In this document: positions 63,599 to 64,000 of the stretch, piece after piece
How the letters are laid out: the number at the start of each line of letters is the position of its first letter
How positions within the stretch are numbered: the stretch's first letter is position 1
Assembly: GCA_963575745.1 (NCBI GenBank)
Contig: CAUYUJ010015014.1
Location: forward strand, 267,218-331,217
Direction: 5' to 3'
DNA from: Prorocentrum cordatum
Taxonomy: Eukaryota; Sar; Dinophyceae; Prorocentrales; Prorocentraceae
DNA: 64,000 bases
Translations under genes and position numbers: made by a program
Notes under the pieces: model-generated
Seen by the model: the letters and a program-made list of their open reading frames with translations, nothing else
Database searches by the model: none
What the model was told of the DNA's origin: nothing

Positions 63599-64000
63599 CG
63601 CAACGCGAGTGACAGGAAGGTCCCAACGTCCAAGCCAGCCACTTCGTGGGGGGCTGCGCAGCCGCGCGCGGGCTCCCCGCCACAACTGCACGACGACGAC
63701 GACGAGGACATGCTGCCGATCCAACCTGCCCCAGCCATCGCGGGTGCAGCCCCGGCTCCTGTTGGAGAGGGATCGGGGGCCCCTCGTACGCCACCCGCGG
63801 AGGGCCGCCAGCTGGGAACGCCCGCAGACGACCCCCCCCAGCAGCGCGCCCGACGCGCGGGGGAAGCTCCCTGGACGGATCACTTCAAAGATGTGGAATG
63901 TGGAGGAGGTGGAAACTGTTTCCTCTGCGATGGCCGTGCTCTCCGCGAAGCGTCGGCCGCCCCGGAGCCCCTCGCTGCCGGGGGTGACCAGCAAGGGGGC
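63599..64000 (+). CDS. OTU-like Cys-motif region of a LINE (3' partial)
   Basis: Open from after a TAG at 63596 to the window end. Pro/Ala/Asp-rich (HDDDDEDMLPIQPAP), then PWTDHFKDVECGGGGNCFLC. GGGNCF (Cys at 63917-63919) resembles the catalytic DGNCLF motif of OTU-type cysteine proteases, which dinoflagellate LINEs carry upstream of the endonuclease (from memory). The Asp of DGN is replaced by Gly. His and the rest of the fold would lie beyond the window. About 280 bp of non-open sequence separates it from the ORF1-like part, so either an intron or decay lies between. Confidence 0.45.

Overview
The window looks like nuclear DNA of a dinoflagellate, most likely a GC-rich one such as Prorocentrum. 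Reasons: very low gene density; non-LTR retrotransposon and Helitron pieces of dinoflagellate type (recognised from memory of those families, not by search); long GGA/TCC, GAT, TAA, CTA, AT and GT/CA microsatellites; many short inverted-repeat elements; and genes that read as exon fragments with GT or unusual intron borders. No rRNA, tRNA, snRNA or full spliced-leader sequence was recognised, though tRNA-sized genes could be missed by eye.

Layout. 1-2491: C-terminal part of a large unrecognised protein with a Lys/Ala-rich linker. 2.5-15.3 kb: repeat desert with microsatellites, foldback elements of about 195 bp, a ~90-bp minisatellite and a perfect 53-bp palindrome. 15.9-20.1 kb: a decayed LINE (endonuclease, reverse transcriptase, zinc-finger tail) that runs in frame into the N-terminal region of a Helitron-type protein (20.1-21.9 kb), cut by a 100-N gap. 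22.0-25.1 kb: a less GC-rich candidate multi-exon gene of unknown function. 25.2-32.3 kb: no recognisable gene. 32.4-35.6 kb: a second large unrecognised coding region, apparently broken. 36.4-37.1 kb: smaller coding remnants. 38.5-40.3 kb: remnants of a different LINE lineage, next to inverted copies of the 90-bp minisatellite. 42.5-46.2 kb: foldback elements and a composite repeat with internal ~80-bp units. 46.9-48.1 kb: CCAAGAGGCC-type and CGCGACCCACC-type minisatellites.

48.45-50.86 kb is a likely secreted or surface protein gene in exons: signal peptide, acidic region, thrombospondin type-1 domain, Thr-rich linker and hydrophobic C-terminus. 54.2-55.6 kb is the clearest gene: a two-exon sulfotransferase-like protein whose intron has ~31-bp inverted repeats at its ends, as expected of an introner element. 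That gene lies between two copies of a composite repeat that includes a 152-bp satellite (52.2-53.2 and 55.9-57.7 kb). 61.8-64.0 kb holds the 5' part of another decayed LINE with a polyQ tract and an OTU-like Cys motif, running off the end.

There is no operon-like organisation. The coherent theme is mobile DNA: two LINE lineages, a Helitron piece, at least four foldback families of nearly uniform size, and one intron that looks element-derived.
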